This document shows, one piece after another, positions 24,015 through 33,285 of a stretch of DNA of 64,000 bases. The translations under genes were made by a program, and so were the position numbers. The DNA comes from Halorubrum sodomense (GTDB lineage Archaea > Halobacteriota > Halobacteria > Halobacteriales > Haloferacaceae): positions 553,800 to 617,799 of the forward strand of contig NZ_FOYN01000003.1 in NCBI RefSeq assembly GCF_900111935.1, written 5' to 3'. Every line of letters starts with the position of its first letter. Position 1 is the first letter of the stretch. The notes below the pieces were generated by a model. It did not search any database and was not told the origin of the DNA. It saw only the letters and a list, made by a program, of their open reading frames with translations.

Positions 24015-24557
24015 TCAGTCCGAGCGTTCCGAGCCGTCGCCGGCGTCGGATCGCGGCCGGACGCCGCGCACCAGCGCCAGCAACTCCCGCCGCGTCGCCT
24101 CGGACCCGTCGCCGGTCGGATACGCACCGCCGGCGAGCAGGTACTCTCCCGACGTCCACACCGCGAGCGGCGCCTCCACCGGCACCCGCTCGCCGTCGAC
24201 CGCGCAGCGCCCGTGGAACACGGAAAGCGTCGCGCGCGACGCGTTCGGGTCGTCGACGTCGAGCGGCCTGTCGTCTCGGTGTTCGAGGCCCGTGATACGC
24301 CGGTCTGCGAGTCGGTCGCGGAACCCCTCTCGGGCCCGCGACTCGACGAGTCGGGTCAGGGCGGGGTTCGGTCCGGCGCCCGGCGAGATACGGAGTCGGC
24401 TCGCGAAGAAGAACGGGCGCGGCGGCGGCGTCTCGCGCTCGTACCGGATCGTTCCCGCCGTGACCGACACCGGGCCCGCCTCGAAGGGACGCTCCGTGGT
24501 CTCCGCGACGAGCGTCCACCCGTCGAGGCGGTCGCGCGGGACGACCGGTGGCTCCAT
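24015..24557 (-). CDS. Conserved haloarchaeal protein of unknown function
   Basis: The 180-residue protein starts MEPPVVPRDRLDGWTLVAET. A central segment RETPPPRPFFFASRLRISPG is followed by VESRAREGFRDRLADR and VDGERVPVEAPLAVWTSGEY, which looks like a beta-rich binding fold. There is no signal peptide or membrane helix. It ends with SDAGDGSERSD. It is convergent with the secreted-protein gene (4-nt gap) and 74 nt downstream of TFS on the same strand. Confidence 0.65.
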   Translation of the reverse strand: MEPPVVPRDRLDGWTLVAETTERPFEAGPVSVTAGTIRYERETPPPRPFFFASRLRISPGAGPNPALTRLVESRAREGFRDRLADRRITGLEHRDDRPLDVDDPNASRATLSVFHGRCAVDGERVPVEAPLAVWTSGEYLLAGGAYPTGDGSEATRRELLALVRGVRPRSDAGDGSERSD

Positions 24558-24631
24558 GGACGCACCTCTCTCCGGACGGAAATAAAACGGACGGCGACGG
24601 GTGGCGCGGTGCTCGGACGAAGGCGGGCCGT

Positions 24632-24952
24632 TCAGTGGTCGTCTTCGCGCCACTTGTGTTCGCACTCGGTACAGACGAAAAAGCGGGTCTCGGACTCGTC
24701 GGCCGCGCGGATCTGCTGCATGTACCAGTACGCCTGGTCGTTGTCGCACTCGGGACACCGGGCCGTCGTCGTCGGGAGCCCCTTGTCCTCGGCGTCGCTC
24801 ACGTCGACGATCTCGGACTCGACCTGCGACTGGGTCGTCCACTCGTCGTCGCCGTCGTCGCGCCCGATCTCGGAGCCGCAGGAGCCGCACACCCAGTGGT
24901 CCTCGCCCTCGCCGGATTTCATCATGGAGCCGCACTCGTCGCAGAACTTCAT
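24632..24952 (-). CDS. tfs: Transcription elongation factor TFS (TFIIS-like)
   Basis: The 106-residue protein has an N-terminal zinc ribbon (FCDECGSMM, VCGSCGSEIG) and a C-terminal TFIIS ribbon (ARCPECDNDQAYWYMQQIRAADE then FFVCTECEHKW). The acidic DE pair in RAADES is the catalytic hairpin tip that stimulates RNA cleavage in backtracked RNA polymerase. Length and layout are standard for archaeal TFS. It has a strong TATA box and a leaderless start at ATG 24952. Confidence 0.96.
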   Translation of the reverse strand: MKFCDECGSMMKSGEGEDHWVCGSCGSEIGRDDGDDEWTTQSQVESEIVDVSDAEDKGLPTTTARCPECDNDQAYWYMQQIRAADESETRFFVCTECEHKWREDDH

Positions 24953-24972
24953 GCCCGAACCTACCGCGGATC

Positions 24973-24982
24973 GTATATAAGC
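24973..24982 (-). promoter_or_regulatory. TATA box of tfs
   Basis: The minus strand reads TTATATACGA 21-30 nt before the tfs start codon, a near-ideal archaeal TATA box for a leaderless transcript. Confidence 0.65.
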
Positions 24983-25020
24983 GGCGGGATCGCGGACGAC
25001 CGAGAGCGTCCCCGAGACCC

Positions 25021-25821
25021 TCACTCGCCGCCGTCGACGTGCTCGGCGAGCGCGAAGCGGACGCGCTCTTCGTCCGGGCCCTTCGTCTCCCGGCCGGTGA
25101 CGACGACCTCGCCGATGTCGGCCGTGTTCGCGACGTGCGTCCCGGCGCAGGCGGTTCGGTCGTAGGGGTCGTCGTCGCCGTCGGCCCCCGCGATCTCGAC
25201 GATCCGGAGTTCCTCGATCGAGTCCGGGAGGAGGTCGATCCGCGTCCGGTCGGTGTCGAGCGTCGCCTCCGCCGTCTCGCGGTCCATCGTGTAGCTGGAC
25301 ACCCCGCGCCCGTCGTCGACGAGGTCGTTGAGTCGCGCCTCGACGCGGTCGAGGTCGTCGTCGGTGAACCGGTCGTAGGCGACGTCGATGCGCGCTCGAT
25401 CGTGATACAGCTGGTTGCCGGTCGTCGGCGCGTCGAACTCGTCGAGCAGCAGCGCCGACAGCAGGTGTTGTGCGGTGTGGTATCGCGAGTGCGCCTCGCG
25501 GCGGTCGGCGTCGATCTCGCAGGTCACGTCGGTTCCGGGCTCCGGGAGCGCGGGCGCTTCGCCCGCGTCGCCCGCGTCGTCGCCCTCGGACAGCGGCTCG
25601 ACCTCGTGGTGGACCGTGTCCGCCATTTCGACGTCGACGACCCGGAAGTCGCCGCCTCCGTCGACCGCCCGAATCGCCCCGGTGTCGTGGGGCTGGCCGC
25701 CGCCGGTCGGATAGAAGTGGGTCCGGTCGAGGACGAGCCGGTCCGGATTCGAGAGGACGCGCTCGACGGTCGCCTCGAACGTCGTCACCGCGTCGTCCGC
25801 GAGGTAGAGTCGCTCGGTCAC
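25021..25821 (-). CDS. Alanyl-tRNA editing protein (AlaX-type)
   Basis: 266 residues. FYPTGGGQPHDTG at the N-terminus is the start of the AlaRS editing domain, followed by YHTAQHLLSALL (H-x3-H zinc ligands) and CAGTHVANTADIG (C-x3-H). The enzyme hydrolyses mischarged Ser- or Gly-tRNA(Ala). An Asp-rich linker (~80-100) is probably a halophilic insertion. The start is GTG at 25821, supported by an ATATTT box ~26-33 nt upstream. It is divergent from the pilin-like gene at 25987. Confidence 0.92.
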   Translation of the reverse strand: MTERLYLADDAVTTFEATVERVLSNPDRLVLDRTHFYPTGGGQPHDTGAIRAVDGGGDFRVVDVEMADTVHHEVEPLSEGDDAGDAGEAPALPEPGTDVTCEIDADRREAHSRYHTAQHLLSALLLDEFDAPTTGNQLYHDRARIDVAYDRFTDDDLDRVEARLNDLVDDGRGVSSYTMDRETAEATLDTDRTRIDLLPDSIEELRIVEIAGADGDDDPYDRTACAGTHVANTADIGEVVVTGRETKGPDEERVRFALAEHVDGGE

Positions 25822-25846
25822 GGGTGCGGGAACGGTCGCCGGCGAG

Positions 25847-25854
25847 AAATATGT
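25847..25854 (-). promoter_or_regulatory. TATA-like element of the AlaX gene
   Basis: The minus strand reads ACATATTT 26-33 nt before the GTG at 25821, which supports that non-ATG start. Confidence 0.45.
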
Positions 25855-25986
25855 ACGGTTCCACGAGGGGCCGATCGCCGTGCGGAGCCGTCGGGCGGTC
25901 GTCGACCGCCGAAGGTCCCGTCTCGGGCTATCGCGACTGATAGCCGGGTGTCCACGTTTATGAGCGGCTCGGACCTACGGAGGGGC

Positions 25987-27825
25987 ATGGAACGAGGAGA
26001 GCGGGGAGCGCCGACCGAGCGCGCGCAGAGCGAGGTGCTCGGCACGGTGCTGCTGTTGGGGTTGACGGTCGCGGTCGTCGGCACCACGGTCGCGCTCGGC
26101 GGCGCCGCGCTCGACGACGCCCAGCGGACCGCGGACCTCCAGCGCGTCGAGGGGGCGATGACGCAGCTGGACTCGAAGGCCAGCCTCGTCGCGCACGGGG
26201 GGTCGCCGTCGCAGCGGGTCCGGGTGGACGTCGGCCGGAGCGCCGGCCTCCGCGTCGACGAGGGCGCCGGCTGGCTGCGGATCGAGGTGAGCGGCGGCGA
26301 GAACGGGACGTACGCGAACCGGATCGCGCTCGGCGCGATCGTTTACGAGCGCGGCGGCAGCACCGTCGCGTATCAGGGCGGCGGCGTGTGGCGCTCGAAC
26401 GGCGACGGCGGCTCGGAGATGGTGTCGCCGCCGGAGTTCCACTACCGCGGGACCGACGGGCCCGAGACGCTCACGCTCCCGCTGGTGACGATCGAGAACG
26501 GGTCGGGGCGGCTGGGCGACACCGTTCGGATCACCGAGAGCGCGTCCGGCGCCGCGTCGGTGTTCCCGAACGCGGACTACGGGAACCCGCTCTCCGACAG
26601 CAACGTGACCGTCGAGATTACGGTTCAAAGCGAGTACGCCGACGCGTGGGGGCGGTTCTTCGAGTCGCGGACGAACGCGGCGGTGGCCGAACTCGACGAC
26701 GACCGGGTGCGGATTCTGCTCCGCACCGCGACCGTCCACCCGACGCTCAGCGCGAGCGTCTCGGCGACGGGGCGCTCCGAGCTCCAGATGGGGGACGTCG
26801 ACTGGCTGTACGCCGACAGCTACAACTCGAGTAACGGGACCTACGGCTCCCAGACGCCTGGCGACGGCGCGAGCATCCAGACCCGGGGCGACTTCGCGCT
26901 CACTAAGGGCGGCGGCGGAAACACCGAGACGGTCAGAATTCGCGGAAACCTGACGGCCGAGTCGTACAACATTCCGCCCGGACAGTCGGCCAAGCTGAAC
27001 GTCAGCGGCGAGCGCCGTATCGAGACCGCGTTCGACCAGCTCGCACCGGTCGAGGGCGGGATCAGACAGCGGATCGACGGCGTGAGAGAGCGGAACCTCG
27101 CGGACAACGCGCCGAATCAGTCGACGGGCATCGATCTGTCGGGCGACGAGACGCTGACGATCGACGAGAACACGTACGTCGACGGCGACGTCTCCGTCTC
27201 CGAGCGCGCGACGCTCCGGGTCACCGACGGAGCGACGATTCACGTCGCCGGCTCGGTGACGGTCGAGGGCGACGAGACGGCGACGCTCGACGTCGAGACC
27301 GGGAGCGGGAACGTCACGGTGCTGGTCGACGAGGGGCTCGATCTGAGCGGTAGCGCCTCGGTCAGGGCCTCCGGCGGCGGGCGTGCGGAACTGTACGTCG
27401 ACGACTCGATCACCGTTCAGGGCACGGCCTCGATAGCGACGGCTGAGAACACCCGGCTCGACATCTACAACACCGGCGATATCGACCTGAACGGACAGGT
27501 GACGGTCGCTGCCGACGGCGACGTGGCGAGCAACCTCTGGCTGTATTCGAGCGGCGACGAAGTGGAGATGGCCGGCGGGGAAGACGACGGCGACCGGATC
27601 CGGTTCACCGGCGTGTTCTACGCCCCGCAAAGCGACGTGGAACTGGAAGACGGGATGACGATCAAGGGGTCGTTCACCTTCCGGCGGTTCTCGTTCGACG
27701 ACGGCGACATCGAGATCCACTACGACGAGGCGCTGCGCACGCACCAACCGTTCGACGGCGAGACGGTCCCCGTCGTGAGCTACCTCCACGTCTCCACGCA
27801 CGGCGTGGTCGTGGAGTCGGACTGA
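25987..27825 (+). CDS. Pilin-like surface protein with a beta-helix body (DUF7289 / PilX-like)
   Basis: The 612-residue protein has a type IV pilin-like N-terminus: a charged stretch, ERAQSEVLGTVLLLG, and a hydrophobic helix to residue ~40. A beta-rich region follows, then from ~385 regular strands (GDVSVSERATLRVTDGATI, AGSVTVEGDETATLDV and more) typical of a beta-helix. The end TGVFYAPQSDVELEDG with IHYDEALR mirrors the YAPxADVxLxG...IHYDEAL ending of PilX-type minor pilins. It is convergent with the pilus operon and very likely part of the same machine. ATG 25960 is an alternative start. Confidence 0.82.
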   Translation: MERGERGAPTERAQSEVLGTVLLLGLTVAVVGTTVALGGAALDDAQRTADLQRVEGAMTQLDSKASLVAHGGSPSQRVRVDVGRSAGLRVDEGAGWLRIEVSGGENGTYANRIALGAIVYERGGSTVAYQGGGVWRSNGDGGSEMVSPPEFHYRGTDGPETLTLPLVTIENGSGRLGDTVRITESASGAASVFPNADYGNPLSDSNVTVEITVQSEYADAWGRFFESRTNAAVAELDDDRVRILLRTATVHPTLSASVSATGRSELQMGDVDWLYADSYNSSNGTYGSQTPGDGASIQTRGDFALTKGGGGNTETVRIRGNLTAESYNIPPGQSAKLNVSGERRIETAFDQLAPVEGGIRQRIDGVRERNLADNAPNQSTGIDLSGDETLTIDENTYVDGDVSVSERATLRVTDGATIHVAGSVTVEGDETATLDVETGSGNVTVLVDEGLDLSGSASVRASGGGRAELYVDDSITVQGTASIATAENTRLDIYNTGDIDLNGQVTVAADGDVASNLWLYSSGDEVEMAGGEDDGDRIRFTGVFYAPQSDVELEDGMTIKGSFTFRRFSFDDGDIEIHYDEALRTHQPFDGETVPVVSYLHVSTHGVVVESD

Positions 27826-27857
27826 GTTCGGAACCCGTCTCGCTCGCCTTCATCGGC

Positions 27858-28631
27858 TCAGTCGGAGAACTCGACGCGCGCGACGGTCCGATGGAGGACG
27901 AACCGGTCGTAGCGGTCGGCGACGAACGTTACGGCGAGGTCCGACGGTCCGTTCGTCGTCACCGAGATCCGGTCGTGGTCGGCCGCGAGGTCGCGGTAGT
28001 AACGCTCCCAGACGGTCGCCTGCGTGGAGTTAATAGTCAGCGTGACGTTCGCGGCGGCGGTCCGGTCGTCGACGGCGACCGCTCGGGCCGTGCGCTCCCC
28101 GACGACGAGAACCGTTCGCTCGCCGCTCGCCGTCTGCGGCGGACCGGAGAGCCCGTACAGTGAGTAGACGATCGTCTCGCCGACGAGCAGGTCGGGCTCT
28201 CTGATCATGACGCCGTTGTCGCCTTGCATCCGGAACACCGCGCCGTTCTCGTAGACGATGCGGGTGTCGCCGGCGCCGCGATACGTGAGCGATCCCCGTT
28301 CGGTGACCGGGCCCTCCATGCCGCTGCCGTTGAGTCGGAACTCGGACGCCGATTCGAACGCGAGCTCGCCACCGCCGAGTCGGAGTTCCGTCGCCCGGCT
28401 CGGGACGCCGTCCTGGCTGAGGTCGTTAAGATTGTCGTGGAGGACGTCGAACGCGCGCTCGACGTTGTCGTCGCGCTCGGCGAGCCGGGCGTCCTCCAGC
28501 CCGCCGAGCCCGACGGTGAACGTCACGGCGATGGTGGACGTGATCAGCGCGAACACCAGCACGAACCCGACGGTCTCGCTGACGCCGCGGTCGGCCGAGC
28601 GGAACCCGTCGCCGCGGTCGAGCGGCGTCAT
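27858..28631 (-). CDS. Pseudopilin-like membrane-anchored protein (DUF7266-like)
   Basis: The 257-residue protein begins with a short charged segment, GVSETVGFVLVF and one hydrophobic helix (~20-45), then a soluble beta-rich domain (LRLGGGELAFESASEFRLNG and others). This is the architecture of an archaeal type IV pilin or pseudopilin. It is the last gene of the operon starting at pilB3, overlapping its upstream neighbour by 4 nt (ATGA), and is convergent with the beta-helix protein gene. The family name is from memory. Confidence 0.75.
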   Translation of the reverse strand: MTPLDRGDGFRSADRGVSETVGFVLVFALITSTIAVTFTVGLGGLEDARLAERDDNVERAFDVLHDNLNDLSQDGVPSRATELRLGGGELAFESASEFRLNGSGMEGPVTERGSLTYRGAGDTRIVYENGAVFRMQGDNGVMIREPDLLVGETIVYSLYGLSGPPQTASGERTVLVVGERTARAVAVDDRTAAANVTLTINSTQATVWERYYRDLAADHDRISVTTNGPSDLAVTFVADRYDRFVLHRTVARVEFSD

Positions 28632-29113
28632 CGCTCGCTCACCACCACGGAGCCGTTCGGGCCGGCGTCCGGGTCCCAGAATATCAGGAGGTCGCCGCCG
28701 TCGACGGTCACGTTGCGGACCGCGACGCCCTCGCTCGTGCGGAACGGGACCGCGACGCTCGCGTCGGTCTGCCCGCTTTCGAGCGCGATCGTCCCCTCGG
28801 TGCCGCTCGCGGTCACGCGGATCCGATAGCCGGTTCCGGCCGCCCTGTTCGGAAGCGTCAGCGACCGGTTGACCGTGAGTTCCTCCCGCGACGACGCGCT
28901 CGCTGCGAGCCGGTCGACGGTGCCGACGTCGGCGGCGATCCGCTCGCCGACGACCGTGAGCTCACCCTGCGCCGCGCGTTCGCGCTGCGTCTCGACGAAC
29001 GACCCGCCCGCGACGAACAGCCCCGAGAGCAAGAGCGTCGAGATCGCGAGCGTCATGACGTAGCCGACGGTGACCGACACGGCGCGGTCGGAACCCTCCG
29101 ACCCGTCACGCAT
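28628..29113 (-). CDS. Small pseudopilin-like membrane protein
   Basis: The 161-residue protein has an N-terminus of SDRAVSVTVGYVMTLAISTL, a single hydrophobic helix, then a helix with ETQRERAAQGELTVVGERIA and a C-terminal beta domain ending LLIFWDPDAGPNGSVVV. The order (charged, helix, beta domain) matches pseudopilins. ATG 29113 overlaps the upstream stop by 8 nt; GTG 29122 would add three residues. It shares the minus-strand operon. Confidence 0.72.
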   Translation of the reverse strand: MRDGSEGSDRAVSVTVGYVMTLAISTLLLSGLFVAGGSFVETQRERAAQGELTVVGERIAADVGTVDRLAASASSREELTVNRSLTLPNRAAGTGYRIRVTASGTEGTIALESGQTDASVAVPFRTSEGVAVRNVTVDGGDLLIFWDPDAGPNGSVVVSER

Positions 29114-30110
29114 CGCGCTCACCCGGCGCGAGCCGGACCACGTCGCGGTAGGTCAGTTCCGGTGTCCGGTGGAGGACCTCGACCTCGACGCTGTAGATCC
29201 CCTCGACGACGTACGGCCGCGAGCCCCGGCCCGGGTTCGCGCCGTCGTCGCGGTCGTCGACGACAAGGTGGTACGTCCCCCGAGCCTCGTCGCCGTTCTC
29301 GTACCGGACATCGTACGGGTCGGTTCCGGTCTGGACGCCCTCGGCCCAGACGAGCGCGTCGAACGGCTCGCCGTTGACCGTCCCGTCGGTGAAGTCGACG
29401 GTGTGATTCCCGTCCGGACGCGGCGCGAACGTCTCGGAAGCCGCGTTCGTCCCGTTCGGCGTCTCCCGTTCCACCGCCACGGTGAGGTTGTCGCCGGTCG
29501 CGCGCCACAGCGCCGCCGACCACGTCGCGTTGGTGCCGCCGGTCGTCCCGTCGGCCACGACGGTGAACGCGCCGCCCCCCGAGTCCGACAGCGAGCCGGG
29601 AGCGACCGTCAACCGGTAGTTCCGCGTCCGAGTGGCGTTGCCCGCGACCGTCCAGTCGGCGGCCGAGCCGCCGGGTGACGTCATGTTTCGGAACCCGGTG
29701 TCGCTCTCGTTCTGGGCGACGAAGTAGCCCGTCTCGACGGTCGAGCGATTCACCGATACGTCCGCTATCACCCCGTCTCGCGCGCGCAAGTCCCCGACGG
29801 TCCGGGCGTACGTCGCCGCGCTCGCGGCGAAGTCGTCGACCACGCCGTCGGGGCTGCTCCGGTTCCGGTGTTCGCGATACATGATCCCGGCGAGGTCGTC
29901 GACCACGCCCTCGCGGAACTCGATCGCCTCCGCCCCGCCGGCGTCGGCGCCGCGCGTCGCGAGGTTCTGCGTGTAGATGACGGTGTTCAACAGGAGCACG
30001 ACCGCGACGAAGAGGACGGCGAGCGTCAGCCCGGTGATCAGGATGATCTGGGCGCGGTCCTCGTCCTCGCTCGCTCGGCCGCGACCGAGGGGAGAGTTCA
30101 CATCTGCCAT
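29106..30110 (-). CDS. Pseudopilin-like protein (DUF7261-like)
   Basis: The 334-residue protein starts with a charged segment, EDRAQIILITGLTLAVL and a hydrophobic helix to ~45 (VVLLLNTVIYTQNLATRGAD). The exported part is Thr/Asn/Gly-rich with many NxT/S sites, which suggests surface exposure and N-glycosylation, and ends in a conserved-looking VEVLHRTPELTYRDVVRLAP. It overlaps its upstream neighbour by 13 nt. Family name is from memory. Confidence 0.75.
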   Translation of the reverse strand: MADVNSPLGRGRASEDEDRAQIILITGLTLAVLFVAVVLLLNTVIYTQNLATRGADAGGAEAIEFREGVVDDLAGIMYREHRNRSSPDGVVDDFAASAATYARTVGDLRARDGVIADVSVNRSTVETGYFVAQNESDTGFRNMTSPGGSAADWTVAGNATRTRNYRLTVAPGSLSDSGGGAFTVVADGTTGGTNATWSAALWRATGDNLTVAVERETPNGTNAASETFAPRPDGNHTVDFTDGTVNGEPFDALVWAEGVQTGTDPYDVRYENGDEARGTYHLVVDDRDDGANPGRGSRPYVVEGIYSVEVEVLHRTPELTYRDVVRLAPGERDA

Positions 30111-30712
30111 GCGGTGATCCTCACCTCCACGACCGTGTACAGGACCTCCGGCGACCCCCCGGTGACCGGGGGCGCGAAGTACGACGCGGAGCCGTTCTCC
30201 GCGAGCGTGTACCCGTCGTCGACGCCGAACCGATCGTCGCCGTACAGGGCCACGCGGACGCTCGCAGTGGCCGCGTTGTCGCTGGGCGACCCCATGTCGA
30301 CCATCGCGGTGTCGCCCGTCTCGTTGCCCCCCTCCTCCGGGTAGTACACGTCGATGTCGAACGCGATCTGTCGGTCGCCGAACGCCTCCGTCAGCGGGTC
30401 GTGGAGCGGGTGCGAGTCGGGCGGCACGCCCGCGTAGGTGCCCCCGTCGTCCGCGCCGACGAACCCGCTCCCGTCTTCGTAGTACAACAGCGCCGCCTCG
30501 AGGTCGCCGCTCGCGTCTGCCGTCGAAAGCAGGTCCTGGGCCGCGATCGCCGCCTGGTTCTCGACGTGCTGGTTCGACGTGCTGGCCGAGAGCGGCGTCA
30601 CGGCCGTCGCCTGCGTCGCGAAGATGAGCCCGGTGACCAACAGCAACGACGCGGTGAACGCTTCCAGCGTGTGCGCCTGCCCCCGGTCGTCGGGGAAGCG
30701 TTCGACGAACAT
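30098..30712 (-). CDS. Pseudopilin-like protein (DUF7288-like)
   Basis: The 204-residue protein begins DDRGQAHTLEAFTASLLLV, a hydrophobic helix (~10-35), then ENQAAIAAQDLLSTADASGD, and an acidic beta-rich domain with YYPEEGGNETGD, ending in YTVVEVRITAWQM. The GQAHTLEAF cleavage-like region resembles that of archaeal class III signal peptides. It lies 1 nt after the previous gene and overlaps the next by 13 nt. Confidence 0.75.
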   Translation of the reverse strand: MFVERFPDDRGQAHTLEAFTASLLLVTGLIFATQATAVTPLSASTSNQHVENQAAIAAQDLLSTADASGDLEAALLYYEDGSGFVGADDGGTYAGVPPDSHPLHDPLTEAFGDRQIAFDIDVYYPEEGGNETGDTAMVDMGSPSDNAATASVRVALYGDDRFGVDDGYTLAENGSASYFAPPVTGGSPEVLYTVVEVRITAWQM

Positions 30713-30713
30713 C

Positions 30714-31241
30714 TCACCACACCCGCAGCGTGAGCCGGTAGGTCTCGGGCCCCCGCCGGTCCTCGGGGTCGTCGATCGTGACGATGCGACTGGCGGACGA
30801 GACGCTCTCGCTCCGCGGCGGCGCCGGCCCGGCGCGCATCGCGACCGCGGCGCCGTCGGGGTCGAGCGTCCCGACGGCCCCGCGTCGCGTGACGGTGAGG
30901 TTGAGTCCCCGGCGGTCGTCGACGCCGAGTTCGGCGTGCAGGTCGTTCGCGTTCGCCGTCCAGGTACAGTCCGACTCGTCGGCGGCCGTCTCCGGATCGG
31001 TCCCGTCGAAGAACGCGAGCGTACAGGCGTGCGACAGCGTCGCGGCCGACCCGCCGCCGGCGAGCGACGACTCCGCCAGCCGCGCGGCGCCGCGCTCGGC
31101 CACGATGACGGTCGCTCCCTCGCCGACGGCGTACGGCTCCAACAGCGACGGGACGAACGAGAAGGTGAACCCGACCGCGACGAGGAACACGGACATCCCG
31201 ACGACGAAGTCGAGGACCGTCTGCCCGCGGTCACCCGACAT
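30714..31241 (-). CDS. Pseudopilin-like protein (DUF7287-like)
   Basis: The 175-residue protein starts MSGDRGQTVLDFVVGMSVFL, a charged tip and hydrophobic helix (~8-30). Two Cys (SHACTLAFF and SDCTWTAN) may form a disulfide. The end ETYRLTLRVW is a beta-strand. The Q-T-V-L-D-F motif at the helix start resembles a prepilin signal. It overlaps the pilC3-like gene by 11 nt, so it is directly coupled to the secretion core. Confidence 0.75.
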   Translation of the reverse strand: MSGDRGQTVLDFVVGMSVFLVAVGFTFSFVPSLLEPYAVGEGATVIVAERGAARLAESSLAGGGSAATLSHACTLAFFDGTDPETAADESDCTWTANANDLHAELGVDDRRGLNLTVTRRGAVGTLDPDGAAVAMRAGPAPPRSESVSSASRIVTIDDPEDRRGPETYRLTLRVW

Positions 31242-33258
31242 AGATCCACACCCCCAGCGCCAGCGTCATCAGGATCACGGCGAACTTGACGCCGGAGATC
31301 AGCTCCGCGTCGCGGATGTAGCCGCTGATGAAGCCCGAGAGGATCGCCTGAATCGTCACCGCGTGGAAGAACAGCATCGAGAGGACGTCCGGGTCGACGC
31401 CGCCGCCGCCACCGAAGCCCGCCCCGCCCCCGCCGTCGCTCTGGCTCACCAGGTCGCCCATCACGGCGATGAACTGCGTCTGGAGGATGGCCATCACGCC
31501 GAGCAGCGTGACGTACGTCATCACGATGATCGCCACCTGCATCCGGGTCCGGGACTTGCGCTCGCGCTCGATGTCGTCCTGGTTCTCCGAGGCCTGTGCG
31601 GCGGTCGTCAACACGTCCGTGATCTGCGAGGACGCCTCCTGCGCCTCGGTGATCAGCTTCACGGTCCGGGCGAGCCGCGGGACCGCGTAGGCGTTGTTGA
31701 ACTCCACGAGGGCGTCGCGAAGACTCATCCCGTAGTTCACCTTCGCGTGGATAACCTCGAACTCCTCGGCGAGCTTCCCGGTCGACGTCTCCGAGACCGT
31801 GCGCACGGACTCGAGCAGCGTCTGCCCGGTGTCGTTCGCGGACGAGAGCTTCCGAAGCGTATCGGAGAGCTTCCCGGTCACCGCCCGACGCGAGCGCTGG
31901 TGCCATTCGTAGAAGAACCCGAGGGGGATCAGTACGACGTACACCGGGACGTACACCCACACGAACGCCGACCACACCGGACGGGCGACCCACCCGTCGA
32001 ACGTCGTCGGCGCCGAGCCGGACGCGACCGCGACGCCGACGATCGCGAGCGACGCGGGAACGGTCAACGCGAGCGTGTACGGAGGGTTCTCGCGGAGGAA
32101 GAGGTGCGGCGCGGAGAGGATCTCCACCGTCTTGTGGGTCCCTTCGCGGTCGCGGATGCGGTCGAAGACGCCGGACGTCCCGACGAACGCCTCGACGAGC
32201 CCGAAGTGGAGCAGCCCCTCTTTGCTCGTCTGTCGGAGCCGCTCGCTCCCGCCGTCGGGCTGGAGGAAGCCGTCGCCCGGGTCGTCCTGTTTCACGGTCG
32301 AGACCAACACGAGGAAGCCGACGCCGACCAGCGGGATGAGGACGTACACCGTCGCGTACAACAGCCGGTCGTCGGCCTCGCCCATCATTCCCATGATGAC
32401 GAGGATGATGATGAGAAGCAAGGGGAACAAGGAGAGCGTCATGTACATCTCGCCGAACAGCTCCAGCGTCTCCAAGGTCATCTCGCGCTCTTGTTTCGAC
32501 GTGCGGAGGTGTTTCTCCTTTTTGTCCTTCAGGAAGCCCTCCATGTCGCCGCCGGAGTTAACGATAGAGAGCATGTCGGAGAGGAACTGGGAAAGCTCGT
32601 CCGAGGGCGTCTCCATCGACTGCTGGCGGATCGCGTTGCGGTAGTCGGTGCCGAAGTACTCCGTCTCGTTGACGATGCTCTGGAACTCGCGGGACACCTC
32701 GCCGTAGGTGTCCTCCGCGGTCGCCATCGCGCGAAGGATTTCGAGCTGGTTGAGCCCGCCGACGGAGAGCGCGTACATGAACGAGACGGAGTCCGCGAGC
32801 AGGAGGTTGATCTCCCGTTTCCGCGCCGAGGCCCGCGAGTACGGGACCGCGACGACCCCGCCGAACCCGACCGCGAACCCGATCGATCCGAAGACGAGCC
32901 CGCTGAGAAGCACCGCTGTCGGGACGACGAGCGAGCGGAGCAGCTCCTGGACCGCAGGCGTCGGCGCCGGCACGCCGAGCGAGAGCGTCGACGGGTCGAT
33001 CAGCCCGAGCGAGAACACCCCGTAGCCGACCGCCGTCCCGAGCGCCCACAGCGCGCCGCCGACCGAGAGTCCGACGGCGAGCGCCAGCGAGACGTACATC
33101 TCGACCTGATCGGGCATCCGCGCTTCGACGAGTTTGCGCTCGACGTCTCCGACGAAGTCGCCGTCGGCGTCGAACAGTCGCTCGAACACCGGGTAACAGA
33201 GCCCGGCGAGGACGTTCGCGTCGACGCCGCTCTCGCCCGCGTCCAGGTCGAGGCTCAC
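31231..33258 (-). CDS. pilC3: Type IV pilus platform protein (TadC/PilC-like, type II secretion F family)
   Basis: The 675-residue polytopic protein has two F-domains. The first half has membrane segments near residues ~50-120 and VSREFQSIVNETEYFG; the second has LSDTLRKLSSANDTGQ, then VRTVSETSTGKLAEEFE, the classic F-domain helices, and more membrane segments near the C-terminus (SMLFFHAVTIQAILSGFISG). It anchors the pilus and contacts the ATPase. Its GTG start lies 28 nt after the ATPase stop. The symbol follows the usage in Haloferax for the PilB3/PilC3 system. Confidence 0.9.
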   Translation of the reverse strand: MSLDLDAGESGVDANVLAGLCYPVFERLFDADGDFVGDVERKLVEARMPDQVEMYVSLALAVGLSVGGALWALGTAVGYGVFSLGLIDPSTLSLGVPAPTPAVQELLRSLVVPTAVLLSGLVFGSIGFAVGFGGVVAVPYSRASARKREINLLLADSVSFMYALSVGGLNQLEILRAMATAEDTYGEVSREFQSIVNETEYFGTDYRNAIRQQSMETPSDELSQFLSDMLSIVNSGGDMEGFLKDKKEKHLRTSKQEREMTLETLELFGEMYMTLSLFPLLLIIILVIMGMMGEADDRLLYATVYVLIPLVGVGFLVLVSTVKQDDPGDGFLQPDGGSERLRQTSKEGLLHFGLVEAFVGTSGVFDRIRDREGTHKTVEILSAPHLFLRENPPYTLALTVPASLAIVGVAVASGSAPTTFDGWVARPVWSAFVWVYVPVYVVLIPLGFFYEWHQRSRRAVTGKLSDTLRKLSSANDTGQTLLESVRTVSETSTGKLAEEFEVIHAKVNYGMSLRDALVEFNNAYAVPRLARTVKLITEAQEASSQITDVLTTAAQASENQDDIERERKSRTRMQVAIIVMTYVTLLGVMAILQTQFIAVMGDLVSQSDGGGGAGFGGGGGVDPDVLSMLFFHAVTIQAILSGFISGYIRDAELISGVKFAVILMTLALGVWIYVG

Positions 33259-33285
33259 GGCTCGGCCCTCGCGACCGACATCGCG

